59,352 bases of DNA from Providencia alcalifaciens (GTDB lineage: Bacteria > Pseudomonadota > Gammaproteobacteria > Enterobacterales > Enterobacteriaceae), in the NCBI GenBank assembly GCA_025961275.1, contig JAOQNJ010000001.1:1-59352 (forward strand), in the 5' to 3' direction. Made by a program: the position numbers and the translations under genes. Under the pieces are notes generated by a model that ran no database searches, was not told the origin of the DNA, and worked only from the letters and a program-made list of their open reading frames with translations. Positions 36,701 through 45,007 of this stretch are shown piece after piece (within the stretch, counting starts at the first letter, position 1; each line of letters starts with the position of its first letter).

Positions 36701-36811
36701 AATGACCTTGGCTTTGCTGACCCAACTCGCGAAGTCTCGAATACTTGGTTGGATTGGGTATCAGGTGCTTCTGTGAGGCAGGGGTTGCCGGCGCGTATTG
36801 AATTAATTTAG
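33728..36811 (+). CDS. ttrA: Tetrathionate reductase catalytic subunit TtrA
   Basis: The start is placed at 33728 (MAKFSRRQWLKGGLVV), with AAGGAGAG upstream. A twin-arginine signal peptide (SRRQWLKGG) exports the folded protein. The 1,027-residue molybdopterin (bis-MGD) enzyme reduces tetrathionate to thiosulfate. An N-terminal [4Fe-4S] site shows CFGCWTQCGIRARV near residues 77-90 with HPLSHEEHFPYG later. ACDRGATLMEGLTSP and the C-terminal DDAKKMGVKHGDWVKITTPG molybdopterin dinucleotide-binding segment are also clear. Salmonella TtrA is about 1,020 residues. The gene appears intact. Confidence 0.95.
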   Translation: MAKFSRRQWLKGGLVVGGLALFGASYRDVAKRAVDGLVKGTSGKVTLDRINGNSLQPEGQATRGWQENPEQVIAMTQCFGCWTQCGIRARVDIAKNEVLRIAGNPYHPLSHEEHFPYGMPLKTAFNKMSGESGLEHRSTACDRGATLMEGLTSPLRILESMKRVGKRGEGKWERISFEQLVKEVVEGGDLFGEGHVDGLRAIRDLETPLDPSQPKLGPKANQLLVTNAGDDGRDGFIRRFAQNSFGSKNFGAHGSYYGLAYRAGSGALMDDLDKNAHVKPDWDNVHFALFIGTSPAQSGNPFKRQGRQLASARLRYSFNYVVVSPALPLTTTLANDHGHWVPVQPGTDAALVMGMIRWIIENERYNVEYLKVPSEKSMKAVGEKSWTNSTHLVITDDAHPLAGQLLLASHLNGEATDDEESQRAYLVQDASGELKLANDAPTAELFVTRKVTLHDGSEVTVKSSFQCLKEAADRMTLEEYSERCQVPVKTIESLGRALTSYDRKAAVISHGGMMGGNGFYTAWSVIMLNALIGNLNLKGGVSVGGGKFNGENDGPRYKMASYAGKVKPKGVVLSRSNEIYEKSDEFKARIAAGEKPYPAKAPWYPFAKGQLTEQLASALMGYPYALKAWITNMTNPVYGIAGIRQVMEAKLKDPQHLPLIIGIDAFMNETTALADYIVPDTHNFESWGFSAPWSGVQVKASTARWPIVEPRTVKTAGGQPVSMESFCIAVAKELNLPGFGDNVIEDMDSNKYSLNSAEDYYLRVAANMAWLGEKPVPEAANEDIQISGVERILPEMTKSLKPEEIRRVAYIYTRGGRFAPYEKAWDGDATGPQWNKGLQIWNPTVAMNRHAITGERYSGCPTYYPPRMANGEDVDNVFPPKEWPLKLMSFKSHVMSSSTTVIERLRHVKPTNLVAINPDDAKKMGVKHGDWVKITTPGGNAEAQISLLEGVMPGVLAIEHGYGHKEMGAKQHYLDGNPMPMNAANGSGINLNDLGFADPTREVSNTWLDWVSGASVRQGLPARIELI

Positions 36812-36852
36812 TTATCATACTGTATGCCGCAGCGTTGTTGGTTAATTTGCGA

Positions 36853-36884
36853 CCCGAGTCACATAATGATGTATGTTGCTCGGG
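36853..36884. repeat. 32-bp hairpin repeat, copy 1
   Basis: CCCGAG (36853-36858) and CTCGGG (36879-36884) form the ends of a 32-base unit, closely related in length and sequence to 40153-40184. It lies in the convergent gap between ttrA and the metal transporter gene. Confidence 0.6.
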
Positions 36885-36946
36885 ATCTGCGCCAATACGC
36901 ATCATACATTGAGCTATAGTTTTGTTGGCTGAGCCCTATATTCTAA

Positions 36947-37969
36947 TTAGATTCGGCGTGGTGAGAGTAAAGGCGAGCCCATTTCACCGATAGCTAAGCT
37001 TTGATACATCAAAATACCCAGCAGAATGAAAATTAAACCTGCACATAATCCCACTACAACTCCCCAGTAAGGAGAAAAAGATAAACCTTGCTTCTGTGCT
37101 AAACGCACTGCGATATCTCGTAGGGAATAGACAAAAAAGGCAATGGTACAAATCGTTAATGCGGTACCTAACGCCATAGCCATGGCAGCCATAACCCCCC
37201 ATTGATAAACGCCGATTACATACGAGAAAATCAGCACTAATAATGCACCTGAGCAAGGGCGCAATCCCATAGAAAATACCACGATAGCCTGTGCTTTAAG
37301 GCTGATAGCTAACTGTTGAGGTGAAACGACATGTTGATGACCACAACTGCAAATATCATCTGATTGGGTTGGGGGGCTCATCACGAAAGCTTGTGTGGTA
37401 TTGAGTGGTGAAATCGCACGAATTTGTGGTAGCTGAGCTTGGCGTTTTTTACTTATTCTGCCGAGTTGTCGAAGAGCTTTTATACAGCAAAGAACACCTA
37501 GTAAGATCACAAAACCATAGCTGAGTTTTTCACTGTATTGGCTAACTAAATTTAAGTGGTGAGTTGATAACTGAAAAATGATTAAGATAGTCGAAACTAA
37601 CACGATTGCGACTAAACCCTGTAATAACGAGGCAAGCAAGCTCAGTATAATGCTTTGTTTGAGACGAGTTGGATTGGTCGCAATATAAGTGGTAATAATC
37701 AGTTTGCCATGACCGGGACCAACAGCATGTAGAACACCATATAAAAAGCTAATAGCAATTAATATAATTCCTGACTGTAAAGGATCTCGGCTAGTTGCTT
37801 GTAGGATCTCTGTAAGACTATGGTTAAGCTGTTTTTGCCATGAGACGCTGATTTGTAATAACATCGGCCAGTGCTGGTGGACTTGATAGATAACCGTGAT
37901 AAGTAACATCAAGATTAGGCAACTGATAATTTTAGATTGCGAAAAGGATCGTTGTCTATTTATTGGCAT
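36947..37969 (-). CDS. NicO-family metal transporter, ZevB-like
   Basis: The 340-residue protein belongs to the nickel/cobalt efflux (NicO/RcnA) superfamily. It has about seven membrane spans. The conserved HAVGPGHGKLI motif lies near residue 80-92, and GLRPCSGALLVLIFSYVIG near residue 230-250. A cytoplasmic cysteine/histidine patch SDDICSCGHQHVV near 210 probably binds metal. It overlaps a DUF1007 gene by 10 bases. That pairing matches ZevA/ZevB of Haemophilus, a system linked to zinc. The metal specificity here is not shown by the sequence, so no symbol is given. Confidence 0.88.
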   Translation of the reverse strand: MPINRQRSFSQSKIISCLILMLLITVIYQVHQHWPMLLQISVSWQKQLNHSLTEILQATSRDPLQSGIILIAISFLYGVLHAVGPGHGKLIITTYIATNPTRLKQSIILSLLASLLQGLVAIVLVSTILIIFQLSTHHLNLVSQYSEKLSYGFVILLGVLCCIKALRQLGRISKKRQAQLPQIRAISPLNTTQAFVMSPPTQSDDICSCGHQHVVSPQQLAISLKAQAIVVFSMGLRPCSGALLVLIFSYVIGVYQWGVMAAMAMALGTALTICTIAFFVYSLRDIAVRLAQKQGLSFSPYWGVVVGLCAGLIFILLGILMYQSLAIGEMGSPLLSPRRI

Positions 37970-38595
37970 TGTATTTTGACCCTTTGTGCAAATTGCAATC
38001 CTAACGTGTCGTCATCTTCAGCGGATTGATTCATATCCAGTGAATAGGCATATAAGCGAAGCTCATCCGCGACATTGGGCTCTTGCAATGTGATTTTACA
38101 TTCTGAATCCAATCCTTTGGGAAGAATGATGGCGTTATTATTTGGGTAAGTCATATTGACAAAAAAGGTTGGGTCATAAGTTAAAAATTCAATATTGGCA
38201 TTTTTAACAGCGAAAGGGTGCACAAAAAGAACTGTAAATGTGAAGACGACTTGTAGTCCTTCACGTTGTAAACGGTAGTGAGCGGGCAAGTGCTGTAATG
38301 CCATTTTCTTACCCTGAACGTAAAAGTCAGTGAAATAATCTTGTGCAAGGATATTTGCCATTAAGGTTGCAGCCTGCTTCTTCCACTGAATGTCACCTTC
38401 TTTACTCTTTTTAAGGTCATAGGCAATATCAACTGATGTCATTGGATCCATCTTCCACGTAAACGTTAGGCCGATAAATTGCTCTTGCTTAATATCAGGC
38501 ACTACCTGCATATCAATAAAACTATGAGGGTGAGCATAACCCTTCGATGTGATAAATAAACAAAAAATAATAATCAACGCTTTGAATTTAATCAT
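37960..38595 (-). CDS. DUF1007 periplasmic protein, ZevA-like
   Basis: The 211-residue product begins with a signal peptide (MIKFKALIIIFCLFITSKGY), cleaved before AHPHSFIDMQV. The HPHSFID motif at the mature N-terminus, and the later FLTYDPTFFVNMTYPNN segment, identify DUF1007. This family is encoded with NicO transporters. It probably chelates or delivers a divalent metal in the periplasm. The gene precedes and overlaps the transporter gene by 10 bases. No operator for a metal regulator was recognised upstream. Confidence 0.88.
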   Translation of the reverse strand: MIKFKALIIIFCLFITSKGYAHPHSFIDMQVVPDIKQEQFIGLTFTWKMDPMTSVDIAYDLKKSKEGDIQWKKQAATLMANILAQDYFTDFYVQGKKMALQHLPAHYRLQREGLQVVFTFTVLFVHPFAVKNANIEFLTYDPTFFVNMTYPNNNAIILPKGLDSECKITLQEPNVADELRLYAYSLDMNQSAEDDDTLGLQFAQRVKIQCQ

Positions 38596-39000
38596 TTCTT
38601 ATACTTTAATTAGTAGCAGGCAAGGCGATATTTTATGATGTTGATGTTATAATATAACTTAGTTTCGATATGAAATAAATCTAACATTTATCTGCTGTAT
38701 GGGGATCAGTGAATAGAAAACTGAAGTAGAAGTCACAAGTCGTGACATTGTTAGAACTAGAATGTATTGAAAGTAAGTTAGAGCTAATACGGTTCTATTA
38801 GAACTGCCGATTAAATTGGGAAGGGATGTTTAATGGCAAATATCTTAATAAATGCCTAATAAAACCTTTAAAAATGTGGGGTTTTTTATTAGTGCAATAA
38901 CAGCGATAATATTCAGCAATGATGTAGTGTGAGCGCTTTGTAGACACTATTGATATTAAACATTTAAATATTAGCAAGTTATAAAGGAATTGAGAACACC
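38596..39000. other. Intergenic region, divergent between zevA-like and trhO genes
   Basis: 405 bases without a convincing gene. It must hold promoters of both flanking genes, but I could not define them. Several A+T-rich stretches are present. A short minus-strand ORF near 38798-39028 overlaps the trhO start and has no family features. Confidence 0.6.
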
Positions 39001-40047
39001 ATGCCAGTGTTACACAACCAAATATCAAACAAAATTCTTAAAGAACGTATGTTGGCTGAAATTGAGCCACGCACGACGATTTCATTTTATAAATACATCA
39101 ATATTCAAGACGCTGATGCATTTAGGAATGAATGGTACCTGAAGTTTAAAGCACTAAATGTATTTGGCCGTGTGTATATTGCTAAAGAAGGCATTAATGC
39201 ACAAATCAGCGTACCTGAGTCAAATGTTGAAGCACTACGTGAACTTATTTATAGCACCAGCCCTGAATTGAATAATTTACGTCTTAACATCGCGATTGAC
39301 GATGATGGTAAGTCATTCTGGGTTCTTCGCATGAAAGTACGTGATCGCGTGGTTGCTGACGGAATTACGGATGATACATTTGACGCATCAAATACAGGGC
39401 AGTACCTCAAAGCGCATGAAGTGAATGAGATGATTGATAGCCCCGATACTGTATTCGTCGACATGCGTAATCATTATGAATATGAAGTAGGGCATTTTGA
39501 GAATGCTATTGAAGTGCCATCTGATACATTCAGAGAGCAGCTCCCTATGGCAGTTGAAATGTTGCAAGAGCAAAAAGATAAAAACATTGTCATGTATTGT
39601 ACTGGTGGGATCCGTTGTGAAAAGGCGAGTGCATATATGCTGCATAACGGTTTTAAGAATGTCTACCATGTTGAAGGTGGCATCATTGAATACGCCCGTA
39701 AAGCAAAAGAGCAAGGTTTACCCTTGCGTTTTAAAGGAAAAAACTTTGTTTTTGACAATCGAATGGGTGAGCGCATAACAGACGATATGTTAGCTCATTG
39801 TCACCAGTGTGGTGAACCCTGTGATTCTCATACAAACTGCCATAATGATGGTTGCCATTTACTGTTTATCCAATGCCAATCTTGCGCAGAAAAATACGAA
39901 GGCTGTTGTAGTGTAGCTTGCAATGAAGAGATGAAATTGCCTGAAGAAGAGCAACGCGCCCGCCGTGCAGGACGTGAAATTAGTAATAAAATATTTAATA
40001 AATCACGTCATCGTTTAGCGGATGGTTTATTAAATAGCGATCAGTAA
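39001..40047 (+). CDS. trhO: tRNA uridine(34) hydroxylase TrhO (YceA)
   Basis: This 348-residue enzyme catalyses oxygen-dependent 5-hydroxylation of uridine 34 in tRNA. A conserved N-terminal domain ([20 protein letters not shown] near residues 50-70) precedes a rhodanese domain with [18 protein letters not shown], whose active-site cysteine is near residue 200. The C-terminal region is cysteine-rich ([14 protein letters not shown], and [16 protein letters not shown]). E. coli YceA is about 350 residues. In E. coli it lies in the same chromosomal area as lpxL, mdtG, bssS and pyrC, as here. Confidence 0.95.
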   Translation: MPVLHNQISNKILKERMLAEIEPRTTISFYKYINIQDADAFRNEWYLKFKALNVFGRVYIAKEGINAQISVPESNVEALRELIYSTSPELNNLRLNIAIDDDGKSFWVLRMKVRDRVVADGITDDTFDASNTGQYLKAHEVNEMIDSPDTVFVDMRNHYEYEVGHFENAIEVPSDTFREQLPMAVEMLQEQKDKNIVMYCTGGIRCEKASAYMLHNGFKNVYHVEGGIIEYARKAKEQGLPLRFKGKNFVFDNRMGERITDDMLAHCHQCGEPCDSHTNCHNDGCHLLFIQCQSCAEKYEGCCSVACNEEMKLPEEEQRARRAGREISNKIFNKSRHRLADGLLNSDQ

Positions 40048-40418
40048 CAGGCAAAGTATTTTAATACATAGTACTGGGTATTGTTACAAGCACAATACTC
40101 GGTACTATATCCGGTAAACTTCTCACTGCCACATTGTAGGCGCATTAAGTCACCCGAATCACAGTGTATATTATGCTCATCGGGCTCCTTTCATTTTATA
40201 CCTCAATTTTTTTTGACTCTATGTCTGTATTTAGTTTGTTAGACTGTCTTGAGAAAACTATTTTAGAAAACAGTATCATGCGGGCGAAATAAAATTAATC
40301 ATATGATAAACTCACATCAAGTAGATTAAATTACATAACTTATTGAATTTTATTAAGATAGAGTAAATAGTAATTATAACAAAAAAGAAAACTAAAATTG
40401 TTATATTTTAGTTTTCTT
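40048..40418. other. Intergenic region after trhO, with hairpins
   Basis: 371 bases hold no gene. A 15-bp imperfect hairpin (40070-40084 with 40092-40106, two G-U type mismatches) follows trhO and may end its transcript. A repeat copy lies at 40153-40184. The remainder is A+T-rich. Confidence 0.6.
40153..40184. repeat. 32-bp hairpin repeat, copy 2
   Basis: CCCGA (40153-40157) and TCGGG (40180-40184) bound a unit of the same length as 36853-36884. Both begin CCCGA(G/A)TCACA. They look like two members of one intergenic family with divergent loops. Confidence 0.55.
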
Positions 40419-41012
40419 TCAATAAAGATATTTAAAAATATTATATATAAAGAAGAGCTCAATTCTATTTTTAACGAAAACTTTTGCTGCGATATGCCGT
40501 TTTTGTGAATAAACAGTACTGTTACTTATGCCCATTTTTTTTGAAATAATATGATTGGGCGTTTCATTCATCCAGCTGTTAATAATGCATTGTTCTTTTA
40601 GGGTAAATATTGATGAATTTAAATTATTTGTTATCTTAATCATTTTTTCAATCTGTTCAGAATCTTTTATCACTTTATTTAAGGTTGGGATAATTATCCT
40701 CTTAGACATGATGTAATAATTATCCTTTAATAACAATGGCTTGTCTGATATTGGGTATGATGCATTGATATAAATATAAAACTTTACATGATTCGATATA
40801 TTGAGGAGCTTCTTTAAGGTTAAACAATAATTTGAATGATTGCAGTAATAGGTTAGATTCACAAGGATAATGGTTGGCTTGCTATCATTAATACAATTAA
40901 TAGCATCTTCAATACACGCCACGCTAATGAATTCTAATGTATTGTTAGATGATAAATATTCGGTAATGCCAAGGCGGGTATAATAACATTCGTCAATAAC
41001 TAATATTCTCAT
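40419..41012 (-). CDS. LuxR-type regulator with a degenerate receiver domain
   Basis: The start is placed at 41012 (MRILVIDECYYTR), with AAGGA 8 bases upstream. The 197-residue protein resembles a response regulator, but the usual phosphoacceptor aspartate after the TIILVN strand is asparagine (near residue 54), so classic phosphorylation is unlikely. The C-terminal segment (FTLKEQCIINSWMNETPNHI, then SKKMGISNSTVYSQKRHIAA) has the LuxR helix-turn-helix pattern. It lies alone between trhO and bssS, and is strongly A+T-rich. The family (RcsB/FimZ/BglJ-like) is inferred from architecture only. Confidence 0.75.
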   Translation of the reverse strand: MRILVIDECYYTRLGITEYLSSNNTLEFISVACIEDAINCINDSKPTIILVNLTYYCNHSNYCLTLKKLLNISNHVKFYIYINASYPISDKPLLLKDNYYIMSKRIIIPTLNKVIKDSEQIEKMIKITNNLNSSIFTLKEQCIINSWMNETPNHIISKKMGISNSTVYSQKRHIAAKVFVKNRIELFFIYNIFKYLY

Positions 41013-41260
41013 AGGGAACATCCTTGTTCAAAAAGAGTATTACAATAGATTGAAGTTGATATGTAAGTCAATAAACTAATTATAAAAAATAATTAATTAA
41101 ATTTGTTTTTAAAATTAATACGGTAATAATTATTGACTTAAATGTTATTATATTAAATTGTTTTTAATTTTTATTAATAATAGATTTACTGGTGTCATAA
41201 ATGGAATGGAGTCATGCAGTTAATGGATATTTGGATAATCCCAAATACCCATTATTTTCA

Positions 41261-41515
41261 CTAGTGCGTTTTAAAGTCAGGCTCTACATAATCGCCGGAT
41301 TCAATTTTATCAATGCCCGCTTGTAGAATATCGATAAGTTGTCTGGCTACATCGGTTGTTAACCACATTGTTTTATCAACAATGGCATTCTCAATATTTT
41401 CACTTTTTTCTGGGAGGTAATGCAAACGCAACATCATTGCATCATACGCATCAACGGTACTGATGTCCCAGCCAACAACAGGGTGGGTCTGAATTACGTC
41501 ATCATTTCTATTCAT
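41261..41515 (-). CDS. bssS: Biofilm regulator BssS
   Basis: The start is the ATG at 41515 (MNRNDDVIQTHP), 5 bases after AGGAGG. A GTG two codons upstream lies within reach of the same site but is less likely. The 84-residue product equals the E. coli length. It carries VIQTHPVVGWDISTVDAYDA and MWLTTDVARQLIDILQAGID, both near-identical to E. coli BssS (YceP), a small protein affecting biofilm formation and signal uptake. Its position next to pyrC is the E. coli arrangement. Confidence 0.94.
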   Translation of the reverse strand: MNRNDDVIQTHPVVGWDISTVDAYDAMMLRLHYLPEKSENIENAIVDKTMWLTTDVARQLIDILQAGIDKIESGDYVEPDFKTH

Positions 41516-41690
41516 AGACACCTCCTAATCATACTGCGTGATAAATATATATCGATAACTGACTAAGGGCGAAATACTCATGTCGAGTATCAATCAGTAT
41601 AAGGGTATTTTCCTAATAAGAAAGAAAATAAAAATTTTTACATATAAATGACAGAATATGCAAAAAAGGAAGAGCTATCCTAAATAAATT

Positions 41691-41715
41691 AACGGAAAGT
41701 GATGTCCTTTCCGTT
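41691..41715 (-). terminator. Terminator of pyrC
   Basis: AACGGAAAG (41691-41699) and CTTTCCGTT (41707-41715) form a 9-bp stem with a 7-base loop. On the minus strand it is followed by AATTT. It lies just after the pyrC stop codon. Confidence 0.75.
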
Positions 41716-41723
41716 TAAATAGA

Positions 41724-42773
41724 TTAATCGACAATGCGTACAGTCCAGTGAGAATCTTCACCTGCAAGGAAAGGTATTAATTTATCATTACCACAATCAA
41801 TTGACTGGGTAGTGATGTTTGCTTCTTTTGTTAGTTGAATATAGCCATCATTCACGGGTAAATTATAGAATTTAGGACCATTTAACGAACAGAATGCTTC
41901 AAAATGCGCTAAAGCGCCGAGTTCTTCAAAAACAGTCGCATAGGCAGCAAGTGCTGTCGGTGCATTGAAAACACCGGCACAGCCACAGGATGATTCTTTA
42001 CGGTGCTGACCATGAGGGGCCGTATCTGTACCTAAAAAGAACCTGTTATTACCAGTGGCAACTGCGGCACGTAAAGCTTCTTGATGTACGTTACGCTTAA
42101 GAATTGGCAAACAGTATAGGTGAGGGCGAACACCACCTACGAGCATATGATTTCGGTTAAACATTAAATGTTGTGGTGTTAATGTGGCAGCTAAATAGTC
42201 ATCTGCATCCTGAACGTATTGAGCAGCTTCTTTTGTCGTGATGTGCTCAAAGACGATTTTTAATTTAGGAAAATCCTTTCTTAGAGGTTGCATGACTAAT
42301 TCAATAAAGCGTGCTTCACGATCAAAAATATCAATATCGCTTGCAGTGACTTCACCATGAATGAGTAATGGCATACCTGCTTGTTCCATAGCAGCAAGGG
42401 TAGAGTAAATATTTTTAATATCAGAGACGCCATGGCTTGAATTGGTGGTTGCATTCGCAGGATAAAGCTTACAAGCAGTAAATACGCCTTCATTAAAGCC
42501 ACGAATTAGCTCATCAGGATTTGTGGTGTCAGTTAAATAGCAGGTCATTAATGGGGAAAATTGGTGACCGGCAGGGATGGCTTGCATAATTCGTTCACGA
42601 TAGGATTTAGCCATCTCAATCGTTGTGACTGGAGGGACTAGGTTTGGCATGACAATGGCACGACCGAAAAATTGACTCGTATAAGGGACGACAGTTTTTA
42701 GCATATCATCATCGCGAAAATGAACATGCCAATCGTCTGGGCGGCGGATTTTTAAAGTTGTTACAGTAGTCAT
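41724..42773 (-). CDS. pyrC: Dihydroorotase PyrC
   Basis: This 349-residue zinc enzyme closes carbamoyl-aspartate to dihydroorotate in pyrimidine synthesis. E. coli PyrC has 348. The zinc ligand motif DDWHVHFRD occurs at residues 14-22. Histidines later in HGEVT and EHITT, the aspartate in [10 protein letters not shown], and the carboxylated lysine in [15 protein letters not shown] are placed as in class II enzymes. Its leader can form a hairpin that hides the ribosome binding site (see regulatory entry). Downstream lies bssS. Confidence 0.97.
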   Translation of the reverse strand: MTTVTTLKIRRPDDWHVHFRDDDMLKTVVPYTSQFFGRAIVMPNLVPPVTTIEMAKSYRERIMQAIPAGHQFSPLMTCYLTDTTNPDELIRGFNEGVFTACKLYPANATTNSSHGVSDIKNIYSTLAAMEQAGMPLLIHGEVTASDIDIFDREARFIELVMQPLRKDFPKLKIVFEHITTKEAAQYVQDADDYLAATLTPQHLMFNRNHMLVGGVRPHLYCLPILKRNVHQEALRAAVATGNNRFFLGTDTAPHGQHRKESSCGCAGVFNAPTALAAYATVFEELGALAHFEAFCSLNGPKFYNLPVNDGYIQLTKEANITTQSIDCGNDKLIPFLAGEDSHWTVRIVD

Positions 42774-42777
42774 GAAA

Positions 42778-42826
42778 CCGGCTCCGTAAAGGGTAGGAAG
42801 TGTGATGAGCTACATGCTCAAGCCGG
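42778..42826 (-). promoter_or_regulatory. pyrC leader with ribosome-binding-site hairpin
   Basis: On the minus strand a CCGGCT near the likely transcript start (42826-42821) is complementary to AGCCGG (42783-42778), which overlaps the CGGAG ribosome binding site. TATCAT just upstream of the CCCGG start region could be a -10 element. The layout matches the E. coli pyrC control, in which start-site choice at CCGG responds to pyrimidine levels. Confidence 0.65.
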
Positions 42827-42959
42827 GATAGAATGATAAAACGAAAGCCAAAAAATAGCTATGTTAATTAACGATTATCTTTTAGGTCAGTGGGTGTATA
42901 AATGTGTATTAGAAGGTAATCAGGAATTAATTGGAGTATATAAAGATAAGACTTTAAGT

Positions 42960-43035
42960 TGGCTCCTCCAGCTGGACTCGAACCAGCGACATACGGATTA
43001 ACAGTCCGCCGTTCTACCGACTGAACTATGGAGGA
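42960..43035 (-). tRNA. tRNA-Asn (GTT), copy 1
   Basis: A 76-nt tRNA with encoded CCA, anticodon GTT in ACTGTTAATCCG, and acceptor stem TCCTCCA/TGGAGGA. T arm GGTTCGAGTCC. A promoter TTGACA-17-TACTAT lies upstream on the minus strand at 43055-43083. Confidence 0.97.
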
Positions 43036-43054
43036 ACTCCTTAAAGCGGGGTGA

Positions 43055-43083
43055 ATAGTAGCGCCACCGATTCTAAATGTCAA
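43055..43083 (-). promoter_or_regulatory. Promoter of tRNA-Asn copy 1
   Basis: On the minus strand TTGACA (43083-43078), 17 bases, TACTAT (43060-43055), about 20 bases before the mature 5' end. Confidence 0.75.
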
Positions 43084-43230
43084 AGAAGAAACACAAAAAA
43101 AAAATCGTTTGGCTGTTCCGTGATCGAATTGCTGTAAGTTTCAACGAATACAGACATTAAAGGTGTATTTTTGATTAGCTAAATGTTTAGTAAGAATGTT
43201 AATGATAGAAGTGAGTTAGTGCAGAATAGC

Positions 43231-43263
43231 AAAAAGCCCGCTATAGAAATAAGCGGGCTTTTT
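43231..43263 (-). terminator. Terminator of tRNA-Asn copy 2
   Basis: AAAAAGCCCGCT and AGCGGGCTTTTT pair with a short loop; on the minus strand this ends in a T run 6 bases after the tRNA. Confidence 0.9.
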
Positions 43264-43376
43264 AAATTTGGCTCCTCCAGCTGGACTTGAACCAGCGACA
43301 TACGGATTAACAGTCCGCCGTTCTACCGACTGAACTATGGAGGAATTGGTTGTTCCTGAGAACGAGGCGAATATTA
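43252..43376. repeat. 125-bp direct repeat with tRNA-Asn, left copy
   Basis: Identical to 52751-52875 by base-by-base reading. It covers the terminator arm, the whole tRNA-Asn and the promoter -10 hexamer. The two copies bracket the fimbrial island. Confidence 0.97.
43269..43344 (-). tRNA. tRNA-Asn (GTT), copy 2
   Basis: A 76-nt tRNA with encoded CCA and GTT anticodon. It differs from copy 1 by one base in the T arm (GGTTCAAGTCC). Promoter TTTACA-17-TAATAT at 43371-43399 on the minus strand. Confidence 0.97.
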
Positions 43377-43399
43377 CCTATCCTGACCATGCTTGTAAA
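43371..43399 (-). promoter_or_regulatory. Promoter of tRNA-Asn copy 2
   Basis: TTTACA (43399-43394), 17 bases, TAATAT (43376-43371). The -10 is inside the 125-bp repeat; the -35 is outside. Confidence 0.75.
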
Positions 43400-44593
43400 G
43401 CACAAATATGAAAAAAGAGCTCAAGTGATTGCTAAGTAATCAAAGTGATGCTTATGTCAGCTAAAATTACTACTGACTAATAAGCATCATACGTCTAAAG
43501 CCTAACTTAGGGATTGAAGCGGTATAGGTATCAAGCTACAAGATACATGGCTTAACAGCAAATAAGTGGCTGGTTTCGACTGTAAGAATTATAGAATTTA
43601 TTCGTCCAAGTGATTTCGAATAGTGTTTATGTATGTAAGTCTAATCATAAATCCTGTACCCACTATCCGGAGAGTGGCTGCGGATATCTGTATGTGACAG
43701 TCAAATAAGGCTGGTCATCAATTGATTTTAATTTTTAATTAAGATGAAAATGAAATTAAATTTAAATTCCTGTTGGATAGTGTGATTTTTAAATGTGAAA
43801 TTTTGAATAATTCTCATAAGGTAATTAATGTTAATTTAAAAATATCGAATGCTGATTAAGATATCGGTCATCATAAAGATGATTAAAATAAAGTTTGTAT
43901 GAGTGACGGTTTCTATTGATGTGGAGATCTCTCTAGTTAAGGAGGGGGGGTACACTATATAGGTTGGATATTATACTTTAATATTGATAAATATATTATT
44001 AATTAAATTATGATTTGTTATTTTGGATTTTAATAGGGTTTTTAAGGTATTTTTATTTTTAATTGATTTGCATTTGACAATTGACGCTAAATAATACAAA
44101 TTTAATCTGCAATCAATAGGTGGTATCATATTAAAATTATTATCTATCTTTAGTGTAATAATTGAAATTAGTGCTTTTTATTTTTTGACTTAGTAGTCAA
44201 ATTAAGATTGGAATTATTTTTATTTTTATTTTTATTTTTATTTTTATTTTTAATTAAATAATATAAAAGCGGTAAGTTAATTGCAAATATTAGATTGAAA
44301 TAGTGATTTTCAAATGTTATAAAGTGTTTCTTTGTGGTTTTATTTATAGTTGGTAATGATTGTAATCTAATGATTTTTATAGTTAATTTTCTATTTTTTA
44401 ATAATGATAATTAATTTTTTTCACTCATCAATAGATGACTTCTATTATGGGGTCATGAAATTAAGGTAAATAACGATTGGATTTAAGTAATGAACTGTAA
44501 GTATGATTAAGCACAAGTGAGAGTTAGCAATGTTTTATTTTATTGAGTGAAACTATTTACAATAAATTTAGTGTCAAAATAAAAGGTAGTTTT
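43377..44593. other. Long A+T-rich non-coding region before the fimbrial regulator
   Basis: About 1.2 kb with no open frame of note on either strand. It includes a hexanucleotide repeat (44216-44251), a short G run near 43943-43949, and a GAGATCTC palindrome near 43925. I saw no recombinase gene and no inverted-repeat pair like that of an invertible fimbrial promoter. Confidence 0.6.
44216..44251 (+). repeat. Six tandem copies of ATTTTT
   Basis: Six perfect hexamers. Copy-number change would alter promoter spacing of the regulator about 340 bases downstream, but no promoter has been identified. Confidence 0.9.
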
Positions 44594-44884
44594 ATGCAAA
44601 TGATAGAAAGTGTAAAATTTTTCACCTCGTACGATGCTAATAAATATTTAGGTAAACTTTTTAGGCTAAGAAGAAAAGAGCAAAAAATTAGTGAATTAGA
44701 ACTATCAAAGCTTTTAGGAATAAGCCAGCAACAAGTGTCTCGTTACGAAAATTGAATTACAAATTTCAATATTATCATATTGTTTAAATTTTTCTCTGCA
44801 TTAAATATGAACTCTAAGTAAGTGGGGGAGGTTTTTAATGAATTAAAAGGATTTTATTCAGATTCATCATTTGGATGTTTTTAA
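44594..44884 (+). pseudogene. MrpJ-like fimbrial regulator, broken by two stop codons
   Basis: The start ATG at 44594 has AAGG upstream. The frame encodes a Cro/C1-type helix-turn-helix protein: RLRRKEQKISELELSKLLGI then SQQQVSRYEN. It then meets TGA at 44753-44755. Reading on in the same frame gives ITNFNIIILFKFFSALNMNS, followed by a TAA at 44819-44821 and VGEVFNELKG before the last stop at 44882. The continued residues match the expected C-terminal part of MrpJ-type regulators (about 100 residues). The TGA replaces the glycine usual after RYE(R/N). In Proteus, MrpJ represses flagellar genes when fimbriae are made. The truncated 53-residue product keeps most of the DNA-binding helices. Confidence 0.8.
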
Positions 44885-45007
44885 GGAATGTAAAACTATT
44901 GGTGTATTTTCAGAATAAAATAACAAGGATGCTTATATCGTAGCGAACTAATGTTAGTTTCGCTATTTTTAACCGTAATTAAAATATTAATATGAGGAAT
45001 AACAAGA

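Noticed and set aside
43377..44593. Invertible promoter like mrp of Proteus
   Set aside because: No recombinase gene and no matching inverted repeats were found in the region.
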